A stretch of DNA of 64,000 bases, from contig NZ_SLZK01000002.1 in NCBI RefSeq assembly GCF_004341105.1, positions 186,001-250,000 on the forward strand, read 5' to 3'. The notes beneath the pieces are model-generated. The model did not search any database. It was not told where the DNA came from and saw only the letters and a list, made by a program, of their open reading frames with translations. Within the stretch, counting starts at the first letter, position 1. Each line of letters begins with the position of its first letter. The position numbers and the translations under genes were made by a program. This document shows, piece after piece, positions 1 through 8,722 of this stretch. The DNA is from Rhizobium sp. BK418. Lineage in GTDB: Bacteria > Pseudomonadota > Alphaproteobacteria > Rhizobiales > Rhizobiaceae.

Positions 1-591
1 GAAATCGGCACGCATCGCCTGCCGATCGACGTCGTGACGCTGCAGACGGGCCGGCTTTTCAAGGAAACGCTTGATCTGATCGGCGAGACCGAGAGCCAGT
101 ACGACATCCATATAACGCGCTATGAACCGGAGCAGGCCGATATCGACGCCTACGCAGCGAAGTACGGCATGAACGGTTTCTACGAGAGCGTCGAAGCCAG
201 GCATGCCTGTTGTAGCGTGCGCAAGCTGAAGCCGCTTGCACGAGCACTTGAAGGCGCAACGATCTGGATCACCGGCCTGCGCCGCGGCCAGTCGGCCAAC
301 CGCGCCGAGACCCCTTTTGCGGAATATGACGCCGAGCGTCACCTCTTGAAGGTCAATCCGCTTGCTGATTGGGATATCGACGCAATCAAGGTCTTCGTCG
401 CCGACAATGGCGTGCCGATAAATCCGTTGCATGCCCGCGGTTATCCCTCAATCGGTTGCGAGCCCTGCACCCGTGCCATCAAGCCCGGTGAGCCTGAGCG
501 CGCAGGCCGCTGGTGGTGGGAGCAGGATGAGAAGCGCGAATGCGGTCTGCATGTCGCCGAAGAGACGGCTTCGATCGTCGCGCAGCAATAA
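1..591 (+). CDS. cysH: phosphoadenylyl/adenylyl-sulfate reductase, 5' truncated
   Basis: Thioredoxin-dependent reductase that converts (P)APS to sulfite in assimilatory sulfate reduction. The frame is open from base 1, so the N-terminus, including the nucleotide-binding loop, lies outside the window and 196 residues remain. A Cys-Cys pair (near 205-213) and a later CEPC motif (near 460-470) are the four cysteines that bind the 4Fe-4S cluster in the APS-reductase class. The C-terminal ECGLH carries the catalytic cysteine. The presence of both pairs favours APS rather than PAPS as substrate, as is usual in rhizobia. cysD follows after 17 bases, which suggests one operon. Confidence 0.93.
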   Translation, partial: EIGTHRLPIDVVTLQTGRLFKETLDLIGETESQYDIHITRYEPEQADIDAYAAKYGMNGFYESVEARHACCSVRKLKPLARALEGATIWITGLRRGQSANRAETPFAEYDAERHLLKVNPLADWDIDAIKVFVADNGVPINPLHARGYPSIGCEPCTRAIKPGEPERAGRWWWEQDEKRECGLHVAEETASIVAQQ

Positions 592-608
592 GAAATCTGG
601 AGTACGAA

Positions 609-1562
609 ATGCCCGATACCCGTCAGGATACGGAATTGACCAATCCGCAGAGCGCCAAGCCGCCACTCGACCCCCATCTGAAGGCACTGGAAAACGAAGC
701 AATTCATATCTTCCGCGAAGTTGCCGCCGAATTCGAGCGTCCGGTGATGCTCTATTCGATCGGCAAAGATTCCTCCGTGCTGCTGCATCTTGCCCGCAAG
801 GCCTTCTATCCCGGCCGCGTACCTTTCCCGCTGCTGCACGTCAACACGGGCTGGAAGTTTGCAGAGATGATCACCTTCCGCGACGAGATCGTGAAGAAGT
901 ACGATCTCGACTTGATCGAGCACATCAATCCGCGCGGCAAAGCTGAAAATATCACGCCTTTCACCTATGGCTCGGCGCGCTATACCGACATCATGAAGAC
1001 GGAAGCATTGCGCAACGCGCTGGACGCCGGCCAGTACGACGCGGCCTTCGGCGGCGCGCGGCGCGATGAGGAAGCCTCTCGCGCCAAGGAACGCATCTAT
1101 TCGTTCCGCACGCCCGATCATCGCTGGGATCCGCGCAACCAGCGCCCGGAACTCTGGAACATCTATAACGGTCAGATCCGCAAAGGCGAGAGCGTTCGCG
1201 TCTTCCCGCTGTCGAACTGGACCGAGGTTGATATCTGGCGCTACATTCAGGCCGAGGAAATCCCGATCGTGCCGCTCTATTTCGCGGCCAAGCGCCCCTA
1301 TGTTGAGCGTGACGGCATGATGATCGCTGCCTCCGATCCGCGTTTGGAACTGCTGCCCGGCGAAACCAAGCAGGAAGACTTCATCCGCTTCCGCACACTC
1401 GGCTGCTTCCCGCTGACGGGCGCAATCCGCTCGACCGCCACTACCCTGGAAGACATCATCGCGGAACTGGAGATCGCCACGGTTTCCGAGCGCCAGGGCC
1501 GCGCCATCGACCGTGATCAATCCGGTTCCATGGAAAAGAAGAAGCGTGAAGGATATTTCTGA
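609..1562 (+). CDS. cysD: sulfate adenylyltransferase subunit 2
   Basis: Small subunit of ATP sulfurylase, which adenylates sulfate to APS using energy from GTP hydrolysis by CysN. The 317-aa length is normal for the family. The PP-loop motif SIGKDSS near residue 50 is the ATP pyrophosphatase signature, and the C-terminus has the usual basic KKKREGYF tail. The ATG at 609 is chosen because GGAG sits six bases upstream; an in-frame ATG at 540 lies inside cysH and has no such site. It sits between cysH and cysN, with one base between its stop and the cysN start. Confidence 0.95.
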   Translation: MPDTRQDTELTNPQSAKPPLDPHLKALENEAIHIFREVAAEFERPVMLYSIGKDSSVLLHLARKAFYPGRVPFPLLHVNTGWKFAEMITFRDEIVKKYDLDLIEHINPRGKAENITPFTYGSARYTDIMKTEALRNALDAGQYDAAFGGARRDEEASRAKERIYSFRTPDHRWDPRNQRPELWNIYNGQIRKGESVRVFPLSNWTEVDIWRYIQAEEIPIVPLYFAAKRPYVERDGMMIAASDPRLELLPGETKQEDFIRFRTLGCFPLTGAIRSTATTLEDIIAELEIATVSERQGRAIDRDQSGSMEKKKREGYF

Positions 1563-1563
1563 G

Positions 1564-3048
1564 ATGACTGCAGCAGTTCCCGCAAACGCCGTCGCCGTGC
1601 CCGCCGCCGAGCCTCTGAAGGCCGTGCGCGACTCGCGCCCGTTGCGCCTCATCACCTGCGGCAGCGTCGATGATGGCAAGTCCACCCTGATCGGCCGCCT
1701 GCTCTGGGATACCAAGGCAGTGAAGGAAGACCAGGCGGCGACGCTTCGCCGTGATTCCACCGGCAAGCAGAACGATCTCGGCCTCCCCGATTTCGCGCTG
1801 CTTCTCGATGGCCTGCAGGCCGAGCGCGAACAGGGCATCACCATCGATGTCGCCTATCGCTATTTCTCAACCGATAAACGCTCCTTCATCGTCGCCGACA
1901 CGCCTGGCCACGAGCAATATACCCGCAACATGGCGACCGGCGCATCCACCGCCGATCTCGCCGTCCTGCTGGTGGATGCCCGCGCCGGCATCCTCGAACA
2001 GACGCGCCGTCATGCGACGATCGCCTCGCTGCTCGGCATCAAGCAGTTCGTGCTTGCCGTCAACAAGATCGATCTGACGAATTACGATCGCGCCGGCTTC
2101 GACAAGATCAGCCACGAATTCAAGGAGTTTGCCCTGTCGCTCGGCGTCAAGCAGATCACTGCGATTCCGATGTCGGCCCTGAAAGGCGAAAACGTCGTCT
2201 ATTCCGGCCAGGCCGCCATGCCCTGGTATAATGGGCCGACGCTGGTCGAGACGCTGGAACATGCAACCGTCCGCTCGGGCCAGACGACCGGCTTCCGTCT
2301 TTCCGTTCAGCGCGTCTCGCGCCCCGGCGAAAGCTTCCGTGGCTATCAGGGCACGGTTGCCGGCGGTTCGGTAAAGCCGGGCGATAGCGTCATGATCCTG
2401 CCGTCGGGCATGGTCGCCAACGTCAGCAAGATCGTCACCTTCGACCTGGTGCGCAACGCGGCTGTTGCCGGTGACGCGATCACGCTCGTTCTCGACCGTC
2501 AGGTGGACGTGGCGCGCGGCGACATGATCGTGTCGATCGACTCGCAGCCGCAGACCGGCCTGTCCTTTGATGCGCAGGTCGTCGCTCTGCAGCCTGAAGG
2601 TATCGAAGCCGGCAAGCGTTACTGGCTGAAGAGCGGCTCGCGCCGCCAACGTGTTCAGGTCGAGCCTGTCAGCCAGCTCGAATTGAAGACCGGCGCCTGG
2701 AATGCCGCCCAGCGGCTTTACATGAATGCCATCGGAAAGGTGCGCCTCGTTTTCGACGAAGCCGCGATCTTCGATCCCTACGAGCAGAACCGTGCCACTG
2801 GCTCCTTCATCCTGATCGATCCGGAGACGAACAATACCATTGCGGGCGGCATGGTGACCGGCAAGCGCGCCGAGGTCAGTGGCCTGCATGGCAACGATGC
2901 CCGTGTCATTCTCTCGCTGCCGGCCGACCTTGCCGAGCAGATCATGGCAAGCGAGCTTTTCGCCACCCGCCGCCACGAAGCCGAGGTGCGTCGCATGACG
3001 GCGTCGGAAGCAGCCGACCTCTGGTCCAGCGCGGCAAGCGACATCTAG
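1564..3048 (+). CDS. cysN: sulfate adenylyltransferase subunit 1 (GTPase)
   Basis: GTPase subunit of ATP sulfurylase. The EF-Tu-like GTP-binding domain has the P-loop GSVDDGKST near residue 36, DTPGHEQY (G3) and NKID (G4), followed by beta-barrel domains. At 494 aa it ends where CysN alone should end. The C-terminal APS kinase (CysC) domain found in the about 630-aa CysNC/NodQ fusions is absent, so this is the housekeeping form. The ATG at 1564 lies one base after the cysD stop, which suggests translational coupling. A strong terminator follows at once, so the visible operon is cysH-cysD-cysN. Confidence 0.95.
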   Translation: MTAAVPANAVAVPAAEPLKAVRDSRPLRLITCGSVDDGKSTLIGRLLWDTKAVKEDQAATLRRDSTGKQNDLGLPDFALLLDGLQAEREQGITIDVAYRYFSTDKRSFIVADTPGHEQYTRNMATGASTADLAVLLVDARAGILEQTRRHATIASLLGIKQFVLAVNKIDLTNYDRAGFDKISHEFKEFALSLGVKQITAIPMSALKGENVVYSGQAAMPWYNGPTLVETLEHATVRSGQTTGFRLSVQRVSRPGESFRGYQGTVAGGSVKPGDSVMILPSGMVANVSKIVTFDLVRNAAVAGDAITLVLDRQVDVARGDMIVSIDSQPQTGLSFDAQVVALQPEGIEAGKRYWLKSGSRRQRVQVEPVSQLELKTGAWNAAQRLYMNAIGKVRLVFDEAAIFDPYEQNRATGSFILIDPETNNTIAGGMVTGKRAEVSGLHGNDARVILSLPADLAEQIMASELFATRRHEAEVRRMTASEAADLWSSAASDI

Positions 3049-3052
3049 GGAA

Positions 3053-3074
3053 GGGGCCGGTCGGCCCCTTTTTT
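3053..3074 (+). terminator. rho-independent terminator of cysHDN
   Basis: Six-base GC stem (GGGGCC/GGCCCC) with loop GGTC, followed by six T. It starts five bases after the cysN stop and ends the sulfate operon. Confidence 0.85.
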
Positions 3075-3301
3075 ATTGCTTTGGCTTTGAGCGCCTCGAA
3101 GCCCACGCGATATTGAAAAGCAGGAATCGATCCCCTCGCCCAACTCGGCAATCGTCCCTGGTCGTTCGCTTACGTTTAAGCAGCGGCAAGCCAGCAGATC
3201 ACAGCAAAAACCGAACATAGTTGACCATTCTGCGCCCCCCGCAGTGCGGCGACAGCCGGTGCCGGAGAGGTGCGGCGATGCTTGGCCAAGCAAGATTAAA
3301 T

Positions 3302-3321
3302 TATAGTAATGTCTTACTATA
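3302..3321. promoter_or_regulatory. operator-like inverted repeat
   Basis: TATAGTAA and TTACTATA form a perfect eight-base inverted repeat around TGTC, about 220 bases upstream of degP. The size and symmetry fit a dimeric repressor or activator site. The cognate protein is unknown. Confidence 0.4.
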
Positions 3322-3396
3322 CCGTAATACAAACATGATCAATGTTTAATTTGTAAATCTCACAGAACAAGACATATAGGTATCAAGCGACAATTC

Positions 3397-3425
3397 TTGA
3401 CTAGTGAAGTATTCGCCTCAATACA
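3397..3425 (+). promoter_or_regulatory. possible sigma-70 promoter of degP
   Basis: TTGACT, 17 bases, then AATACA, about 120 bases before the degP start. The -35 match is good and the -10 match is poor. Confidence 0.25.
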
Positions 3426-3542
3426 CAGGCGAAATTGAAGTAACGATGTCAATAAATGCCGACGATACTCCCCGGCGCCGGGGCCCGCCTCATGGAACCA
3501 AGACGCCATCTCATGCCAACGCTCTCGCAAGGGACTTCCACC

Positions 3543-5045
3543 ATGTCAGACATTCTTCGCAAGCATCGGGCCGCAGCACTTGTCGGAGCGGCCATCGTTC
3601 TCGGCGCGGCCTCCCTGCCTTTCGCCATCCCCTCTTCCTCGACGGCTCTTGCTGCACCGGCTGAGACCGGTGGCATTCTTGCCTCCAGCGGTTCATTTGC
3701 TTCCGTCGTCGATGCCGACAAGCCGGCCGTGGTGACCATCACCACCACGATGAAGGAGACCAATGCCAGCGCCGACAATTCGCCGATGGACGAGCAGTTC
3801 CGCCAGTTCTTCGAACAGCAGGGCATTCCTCTGCCGCACCAGGCACCGCAGCAGCACCAATCGCAGCATGCCATGGCGCTCGGCTCCGGCTTCGTCATCA
3901 GCCCTGACGGCGTAATCGTCACCAACAACCACGTCATCGACAATGCCAGCGATATCAAGGTCACGCTTGACGACGGCACGGAGCTGCCGGCCAAACTCCT
4001 TGGCGCCGACGCCAAGTCCGACCTTGCGGTTTTGAAAGTCCAGGCTCCGCATCAGCTTCCGACCATCGCCTGGGGCGATTCCGACAAGCTGAAGCTCGGC
4101 GACCAGATCCTTGCTATCGGCAATCCGTTCGGCATCGGTACGACGGTCACGGCCGGTATCGTCTCGGCCCGCGGCCGCGACCTGCATAGCGGCCCTTACG
4201 ACGATTTCATCCAGATCGATGCGCCGATCAACCATGGCAATTCCGGCGGCCCGCTGGTCGATCGTGACGGTAATGTCGTCGGCATCAATACCGCAATCTA
4301 CTCGCCGAACGGCGGCAGCGTCGGCGTCGGTTTCGCTATCCCCTCGGCTGAAGCCAGGGCAATCGTTGCGAAGCTGCAGAAGGACGGCTCGATCGATCAC
4401 GGCTATCTGGGCGTACAGATCCAGCCGGTCACTCAGGATGTCGCCGATGCTGTGGGTCTCGCCAAGGCTGAAGGCGCGCTTGTTGCCGCCGTCACCGACG
4501 GAACGCCGGCAGCACAAGCCGGTATTAAGAGCGGCGATGTCGTGACCGCTGTTGGCAGCGAGAACGTCAAGACGCCGAAGGATCTGTCGCGCCTCGTCGC
4601 AGACCTGTCGCCGGGTGCTAAGGAAACGCTGGCCGTCTGGCGTGACGGCAAGACCATCGATGTCAAGGTCACCGTCGGTGGCAATGAAGATACCCAGAAG
4701 CAGGCCGCTGCCGAAAGCAACGACGATCAGGGCAAGGCTGCCGGCCAGCCGAGCATCGGCATCGGTCTTGCCGACCTGACGCCTGATGCACGCGAGCAGC
4801 TCAACCTGCCCCGCGACGTCGTCGGCGCAGTTGTTGCCAGCGTCAACCCGGACAAACCGGCCGCTACGGCCGGCATTCAGCCCGGCGACGTGATCATCTC
4901 GGTCAACGGCAAGCCCGTCCATAACGCCCGCGACGTCAAGACCGCCGTCGCAGACGCCGGCAAGGCTGGTCGCAAGTCGGTGCTGCTTTTGATCGAACGC
5001 GGCGATGCGAAGACCTTCGTGGCTGTGCCTTTCGCCGCCGCATGA
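3543..5045 (+). CDS. degP: periplasmic serine endoprotease, DegP/HtrA (Do) family
   Basis: Envelope quality-control protease and chaperone. An N-terminal hydrophobic stretch with Ala-rich cleavage region (about residues 10-37) should export it to the periplasm. The trypsin-like domain contains the triad: His in NNHVID, Asp in KSDLAVL and Ser in GNSGGPL. Two PDZ domains follow (about residues 285-375 and 400-490), as in DegP/DegQ/MucD. The 500-aa length is normal. The ATG at 3543 is preceded by AAGGGA at eight bases; upstream in-frame ATGs (3456, 3513) would put a non-hydrophobic extension before the signal peptide. It is monocistronic between two terminators. Confidence 0.92.
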   Translation: MSDILRKHRAAALVGAAIVLGAASLPFAIPSSSTALAAPAETGGILASSGSFASVVDADKPAVVTITTTMKETNASADNSPMDEQFRQFFEQQGIPLPHQAPQQHQSQHAMALGSGFVISPDGVIVTNNHVIDNASDIKVTLDDGTELPAKLLGADAKSDLAVLKVQAPHQLPTIAWGDSDKLKLGDQILAIGNPFGIGTTVTAGIVSARGRDLHSGPYDDFIQIDAPINHGNSGGPLVDRDGNVVGINTAIYSPNGGSVGVGFAIPSAEARAIVAKLQKDGSIDHGYLGVQIQPVTQDVADAVGLAKAEGALVAAVTDGTPAAQAGIKSGDVVTAVGSENVKTPKDLSRLVADLSPGAKETLAVWRDGKTIDVKVTVGGNEDTQKQAAAESNDDQGKAAGQPSIGIGLADLTPDAREQLNLPRDVVGAVVASVNPDKPAATAGIQPGDVIISVNGKPVHNARDVKTAVADAGKAGRKSVLLLIERGDAKTFVAVPFAAA

Positions 5046-5064
5046 GCACATCCACGTGAGCGCT

Positions 5065-5097
5065 GCGCCCGGACCAGTTCCGGGCGCACGTGTTTTT
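5065..5097 (+). terminator. terminator of degP
   Basis: Nine-base perfect stem (GCGCCCGGA/TCCGGGCGC) with a five-base loop, then a T-rich tail. It sits between degP and the convergent MocR gene. Confidence 0.8.
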
Positions 5098-6502
5098 AGT
5101 CAAGCACAGCGCGGAGATCCGCGGCCAGCCTTTGAACGGCGGCCGGCTCGGCCTGCGAGATGCCAAACAGGATGCCGGGAGCGGACCTGCCGAGGAAAAA
5201 GTGCGACATCGGCATTAGCCCATAGCCCAATGCATACGCCTTCGCGACCACCATTCGATCATCCGTTGTCTCGTCACGAAACCATGTCGCAAGCTGCAGT
5301 CCGCCGTTACCGCCCGATACGGCGAGTCTTCCGCCAAACTGGCTCTCCAGCGTCTCGACCGTCCGGGCCATGCGCGCGGCATATTGCAGGTTCATTCGCC
5401 TCAAATAGGCGCGCAGCCTGCCCTCGTTGATGAAATCGGCAAGGGCCGCCTGGATATGGGCGGAAACGGCAACGCCCCTGCGATGCAATGCCTCCGAAGC
5501 CTCCGATATCAGCCAGCGCGGCACGACCGCATAGGCGACTCGCAGGCCGGGCGCCAGCACCTTGGAGAAGGTACCGACATAGGCGACGACCTCCGCCCTG
5601 TCGATGCCCTGCAAAGCGGCGATCGGCCGCGAGCCATACTGAAAATCGCTGTCGTAATCATCCTCCACGACGAGGCTTTGGCCAAGGCGCGCAGCCTCCA
5701 GCAGCGCCAGCCGGCGCGGCAGGCTGAGCGTGGCACCGGTCGGGTATTGATGGGACGGCGTCACATAGATCAGCGCCGGCGGCGGACCTTCGACCCTTGA
5801 AACATCGATGCCCTGATCATCGCAGGGAACCGGCACGACCTCGGCACCGGCATCACCGAGCAGCAAGCGAGCGGCGGGATAGCCTGGGTCTTCCATCCAT
5901 GCGGTTGCGCGGCCGCTTCTTCTCAGCATTGACCTCGCCAGCATGTCGATTGCCGCACGCGTGGAGGGCACGATCATGACCTGCTCCGGCTCGGCGACCA
6001 CGCCGCGCGTCACTGAGACATGCGCCAGAATGGCTTCGCGCAGTTCGCGGATACCGGTTGGATTCTCATAGCCGAGATGATGGATGCGCAGAGACCGGCT
6101 GCGGGCCGCAAGGCGGCGGCTCCAGACGGCATGAGGGAAATCCGATACGTCGGGCGCGCCGGGCCGAAAAAGGGCGCGGTAAGGTGGTTGTTCGGAGCTT
6201 TCTCCCGCTACCGGCCGGCGGTCGCCCTGCTGCGGTTCGGGCCGTATCCGTGCAAGGGCGGCAACCCGTGTCGCAGCACCGGCGGAAGCTTCGACATATC
6301 CTTCGGACTTCAGACGATCGTAAGCCTCCACGACAGTCGAGCGCGCGACACCCAGCGAAGTCGCAAAGGCGCGAGTCGATGACAGCTTATGCCCGGCCGG
6401 AAGCTGACCAAACAGGATGCGGTCACGCAGGCTTCGATAGATCTGGCCGACGAGATCACCGCCATTGCGATCGAGATCGAGCCATGCGGGCGTGAAGGTC
6501 AT
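5096..6502 (-). CDS. MocR/PdxR-type GntR transcription factor with aminotransferase-like domain
   Basis: A 468-aa fusion regulator. An N-terminal GntR winged helix (about residues 12-80, with LSSTRAFATSLGVARSTV as helix-turn-helix) is joined to a class-I aminotransferase-like domain. The PLP lysine lies in GTFSKVLAPG (about residue 300). MocR proteins bind DNA at direct repeats and usually control a divergently transcribed gene, often in response to PLP or an amino compound. The divergent neighbour here is an acetyltransferase, and the 101-base gap holds repeated ACTGG motifs. The window has pdxH but no pdxS/pdxT nearby, so a PdxR role is not shown. The effector is unknown. Confidence 0.88.
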   Translation of the reverse strand: MTFTPAWLDLDRNGGDLVGQIYRSLRDRILFGQLPAGHKLSSTRAFATSLGVARSTVVEAYDRLKSEGYVEASAGAATRVAALARIRPEPQQGDRRPVAGESSEQPPYRALFRPGAPDVSDFPHAVWSRRLAARSRSLRIHHLGYENPTGIRELREAILAHVSVTRGVVAEPEQVMIVPSTRAAIDMLARSMLRRSGRATAWMEDPGYPAARLLLGDAGAEVVPVPCDDQGIDVSRVEGPPPALIYVTPSHQYPTGATLSLPRRLALLEAARLGQSLVVEDDYDSDFQYGSRPIAALQGIDRAEVVAYVGTFSKVLAPGLRVAYAVVPRWLISEASEALHRRGVAVSAHIQAALADFINEGRLRAYLRRMNLQYAARMARTVETLESQFGGRLAVSGGNGGLQLATWFRDETTDDRMVVAKAYALGYGLMPMSHFFLGRSAPGILFGISQAEPAAVQRLAADLRAVLD

Positions 6503-6508
6503 TCTTCT

Positions 6509-6550
6509 ACTGGTCTGCTGAAAAGATCGAAACTGGACTTTTACTCCAGT
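6509..6550. promoter_or_regulatory. candidate MocR operator
   Basis: The gap between the divergent MocR and acetyltransferase genes holds ACTGGTC (6509) and ACTGGAC (6532) as direct repeats 23 bases apart, about two helical turns, plus an inverted TCCAGT (6545). ACTGGA/TCCAGT form an inverted repeat around seven bases. Direct plus inverted repeats of this kind are the usual MocR site layout. Confidence 0.5.
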
Positions 6551-6603
6551 CCATTAGCAAGGCAAGACCAACCCGAGTTCAATGCTCCCAAGGGAATATG
6601 GAT

Positions 6604-7269
6604 ATGACGACGGATCTTGCCGACTGGAAGGGTGTCGCCCGCCCCGACCGCGCTCCAATTGAAGGCCGCTACACGCGCCTCGAGCCGCTGGACGCAGCAA
6701 AACATGGCGCCGACCTACTCCGTTCGGCCCAGCAACCGGGTGCGGAAGACCGATTCCGCTATCTCTTCGAAAGCGCGCCCGCCGATATGGCCGCCTTCAC
6801 GCCCTGGCTGGAAAAGGCTGCGGCAAGCGAGGACCCGCTGTTCTTTGCCGTCATCGACAAGGCGACGGGACGTGCCGAGGGACGGCAGGGGCTGATGCGT
6901 ATCGATACCGCCAACGGCGTCATCGAGATCGGCAACATTCTCTGGGGACCTGAAATCGCCCGCAAACGGGTTGCGACCGAAGCGCTCTACCTCTGCGCCG
7001 CCTACGTCTTCGACACGCTCGGCTACCGTCGTTTCGAATGGAAGTGCAACAATCTCAACGAACCTTCAAAGCGGGCAGCACAACGCTTCGGCTTCGTCTT
7101 CGAGGGCATCTTCCGCCAGCATATGGTGCAGAAGGGCCGCAACCGCGACACCGCCTGGTTTGCCATGATCGATAGTGACTGGCCAAGGCTGAAGGCGGGA
7201 TATGAAGCGTGGCTTTCGCCCGAGAATTTTGATGCCGACGGCCAGCAGAAGAGCAAGCTCAGGTTCTGA
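6604..7269 (+). CDS. GNAT-family N-acetyltransferase (RimJ/RimL-like)
   Basis: A 221-aa acetyltransferase of the RimJ/RimL type, with an R-x-E-x-L strand (TRLEPLD) near the N-terminus. The acetyl-CoA region follows the usual plan, and NEPSKRAAQRFGFVFEGIFR matches the C-terminal signature in which a neighbour-residue change precedes GF-x-EG. These enzymes acetylate the N-termini of ribosomal proteins or small amines; the substrate here is unknown. The ATG at 6604 has AGGGA at a normal distance, while the ATG at 6598 is too close to it. Divergence from the MocR gene across the ACTGG repeats suggests it is the regulated target. Confidence 0.82.
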   Translation: MTTDLADWKGVARPDRAPIEGRYTRLEPLDAAKHGADLLRSAQQPGAEDRFRYLFESAPADMAAFTPWLEKAAASEDPLFFAVIDKATGRAEGRQGLMRIDTANGVIEIGNILWGPEIARKRVATEALYLCAAYVFDTLGYRRFEWKCNNLNEPSKRAAQRFGFVFEGIFRQHMVQKGRNRDTAWFAMIDSDWPRLKAGYEAWLSPENFDADGQQKSKLRF

Positions 7270-7509
7270 TTGACCCAGGCGTGCCGTGATCTTTCGGATA
7301 CGCCGTCACGCTTCAGGCTTTTGTCCTCGGAGGTCGTTATCGCAAGACCGCTAGGCGGTTTTGCGCGACACGCCGAAAGCGGCGGCGACAAAAAAGCCGA
7401 CCCGCCGATGACAATAACTTCATTGCTACCAATATGTTCATGGGTGCCAATTGCCGTTAAGCATTGGGTCCTTCATTCACAGCACGAAGTTATTCTGTCA
7501 GGAGCTCAT

Positions 7510-8388
7510 ATGACCAGTTCGTCCGAGTATACGCCCCCTAAAATCTGGACCTGGGACAAGGAAAACGGCGGCCAATTCGCCAGCATCAACCGTCCGATTG
7601 CAGGACCGACCCACGAGAAGGAACTGCCGGTCGGCCGCCATCCGCTGCAGCTTTATTCGCTGGGAACGCCAAATGGCGTGAAAATCACCATCATGCTCGA
7701 AGAGCTGCTGGCACTTGGCCATCGCGGAGCAGAATATGATGCCTGGCTGATCAAGATCGGCGACGGCGACCAGTTCGGCAGTGGTTTTGTCGAGGTCAAT
7801 CCGAACTCCAAGATTCCGGCGCTGATGGACCGCAGCAGTGAAAAGCCTGTGCGCATTTTTGAATCCGGCGCGATCCTCACCTATCTCGCGGAAAAATTCG
7901 GTGCGTTCCTGCCGACCGATCCGGCCAAACGCGCCGAGTGCTTCTCCTGGCTGTTCTGGCAAGTCGGCAGTGCGCCTTATCTTGGCGGCGGCTTCGGCCA
8001 TTTCTATTCCTATGCGCCGACAAAGATCGAATATGCGATCAATCGTTTCGCCATGGAGACCAAGCGTCAGCTCGACGTGCTCGACCGGCGCCTCGCCGAA
8101 AGCGAATATATCGCCGGTGACAAGTTCACCGTTGCCGACATGGCGATCTGGCCCTGGTATGGCGGTCTCGTAAAGGGCTGGATGTATGGTGATTCCGCCG
8201 AATTCCTGCAGGTGCAGGAATATAAGCACGTCAACCGCTGGGCCGACATGATCGGCGACCGACCGGCCGTCAAGCGCGGCCGCATGGTCAACCGCGTCAG
8301 CGGCGAGCCCTCCAGCCAGCTTCGCGAACGCCATGATGCCAGCGATTTCGAAACAAAGACCCAGGATAAGCTGAACCCAGCCAGCTAA
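7510..8388 (+). CDS. yghU: glutathione-dependent disulfide-bond oxidoreductase, YghU (Nu-class GST) type
   Basis: Cytosolic glutathione transferase-fold protein of 292 aa, close to the 288 aa of E. coli YghU. An N-terminal extension (KIWTWDKENGG) precedes the thioredoxin-like domain, where GTPNGVK is the region that binds glutathione in this class. The cis-Pro segment NSKIPAL and ESGAILTYLAEK follow, then the all-helical C-terminal domain. YghU/YfcG enzymes reduce small disulfides with two bound glutathiones and have little classical transferase activity. The ATG at 7510 has AGGAG six bases upstream. The 240 bases before it contain no gene and only a short weak hairpin (7347-7359). Confidence 0.88.
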   Translation: MTSSSEYTPPKIWTWDKENGGQFASINRPIAGPTHEKELPVGRHPLQLYSLGTPNGVKITIMLEELLALGHRGAEYDAWLIKIGDGDQFGSGFVEVNPNSKIPALMDRSSEKPVRIFESGAILTYLAEKFGAFLPTDPAKRAECFSWLFWQVGSAPYLGGGFGHFYSYAPTKIEYAINRFAMETKRQLDVLDRRLAESEYIAGDKFTVADMAIWPWYGGLVKGWMYGDSAEFLQVQEYKHVNRWADMIGDRPAVKRGRMVNRVSGEPSSQLRERHDASDFETKTQDKLNPAS

Positions 8389-8400
8389 GGGACTCCGGAA

Positions 8401-8430
8401 GGCGGACGCGCACTACGCCGTGCGTCCGCC
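8401..8430. terminator. inverted repeat, possible terminator of the GST gene
   Basis: GGCGGACGC pairs with GCGTCCGCC around a 12-base loop that can pair further. It lies 12 bases after the stop codon. No T-run follows, so intrinsic termination is uncertain; it may act as a 3'-end stabiliser. Confidence 0.45.
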
Positions 8431-8546
8431 TCTGCAAAAAACCGCGACAGGCCATGATCGCGTGTTTTCCCACTAAAAATTATGGGTTTTGAAGCGAACT
8501 GTACCGAATCCGGCAAAAGTGCCCTCGTCTCATCCTCTCAGTCTTG

Positions 8547-8627
8547 CTGAAATACAAAAGCTCTCCTGCCACCTTTCGGAGGGCTTTCCCTATCTGCCCC
8601 GTCGACAGCCACCGGCGGGGCTTTTTT
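8547..8627 (+). ncRNA. candidate trans-acting small RNA (about 80 nt)
   Basis: Two hairpins with a pyrimidine linker. GCTCTCC pairs with GGAGGGC (one wobble pair). A single-stranded TTTCCCTATCT follows, then a strong terminator (GCCCCGTC/GGCGGGGC, one wobble pair, six T). No open frame with a ribosome site fits. The length and layout, with a pyrimidine-rich linker able to pair with Shine-Dalgarno sequences, recall Hfq-dependent rhizobial small RNAs such as mmgR (alpha-r8), but homology cannot be established from sequence inspection. The 5' end is estimated and no good promoter is visible. Confidence 0.4.
8596..8627 (+). terminator. terminator of the candidate small RNA
   Basis: Eight-pair stem GCCCCGTC/GGCGGGGC followed by six T. 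It has no protein gene within 200 bases upstream on this strand. Confidence 0.75.
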
Positions 8628-8722
8628 GTTTCGAGCCTTTGGACGCGGCTATATCTCACCCGTGCGTCAAAGCGGAGACGCCGGCCATTACATGGAGAGT
8701 GTGGGATGGAGACGGCGTCGAT

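Larger units (their letters stand above)
3075..3542. other. intergenic region upstream of degP
   Basis: About 470 bases without a convincing gene. The second half is clearly AT-rich compared with its surroundings. It holds a perfect 20-bp interrupted palindrome (3302-3321), a weak sigma-70-like element (3397-3425) and the degP ribosome site. A 95-codon minus-strand frame here has no ribosome site, runs into the cysN terminator and does not look like a protein. Confidence 0.6.
8389..8722. other. gene-poor region with candidate small RNA
   Basis: Holds a long inverted repeat just after the GST gene (8401-8430), a candidate small RNA ending in a strong terminator (8547-8627) and an isolated TTGTTT-N17-CTATAT element (8626-8654) that points rightwards but leads into no convincing gene. 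Several overlapping frames here lack ribosome sites. Confidence 0.5.

Noticed and set aside
1564..3048. NodQ-type CysN-CysC fusion linked to symbiosis
   Set aside because: The protein ends at 494 aa without an APS kinase domain, and no nod genes are near.
3045..3332. Minus-strand frame of about 95 codons upstream of degP
   Set aside because: No ribosome site, runs through the cysN terminator and lacks protein-like sequence.
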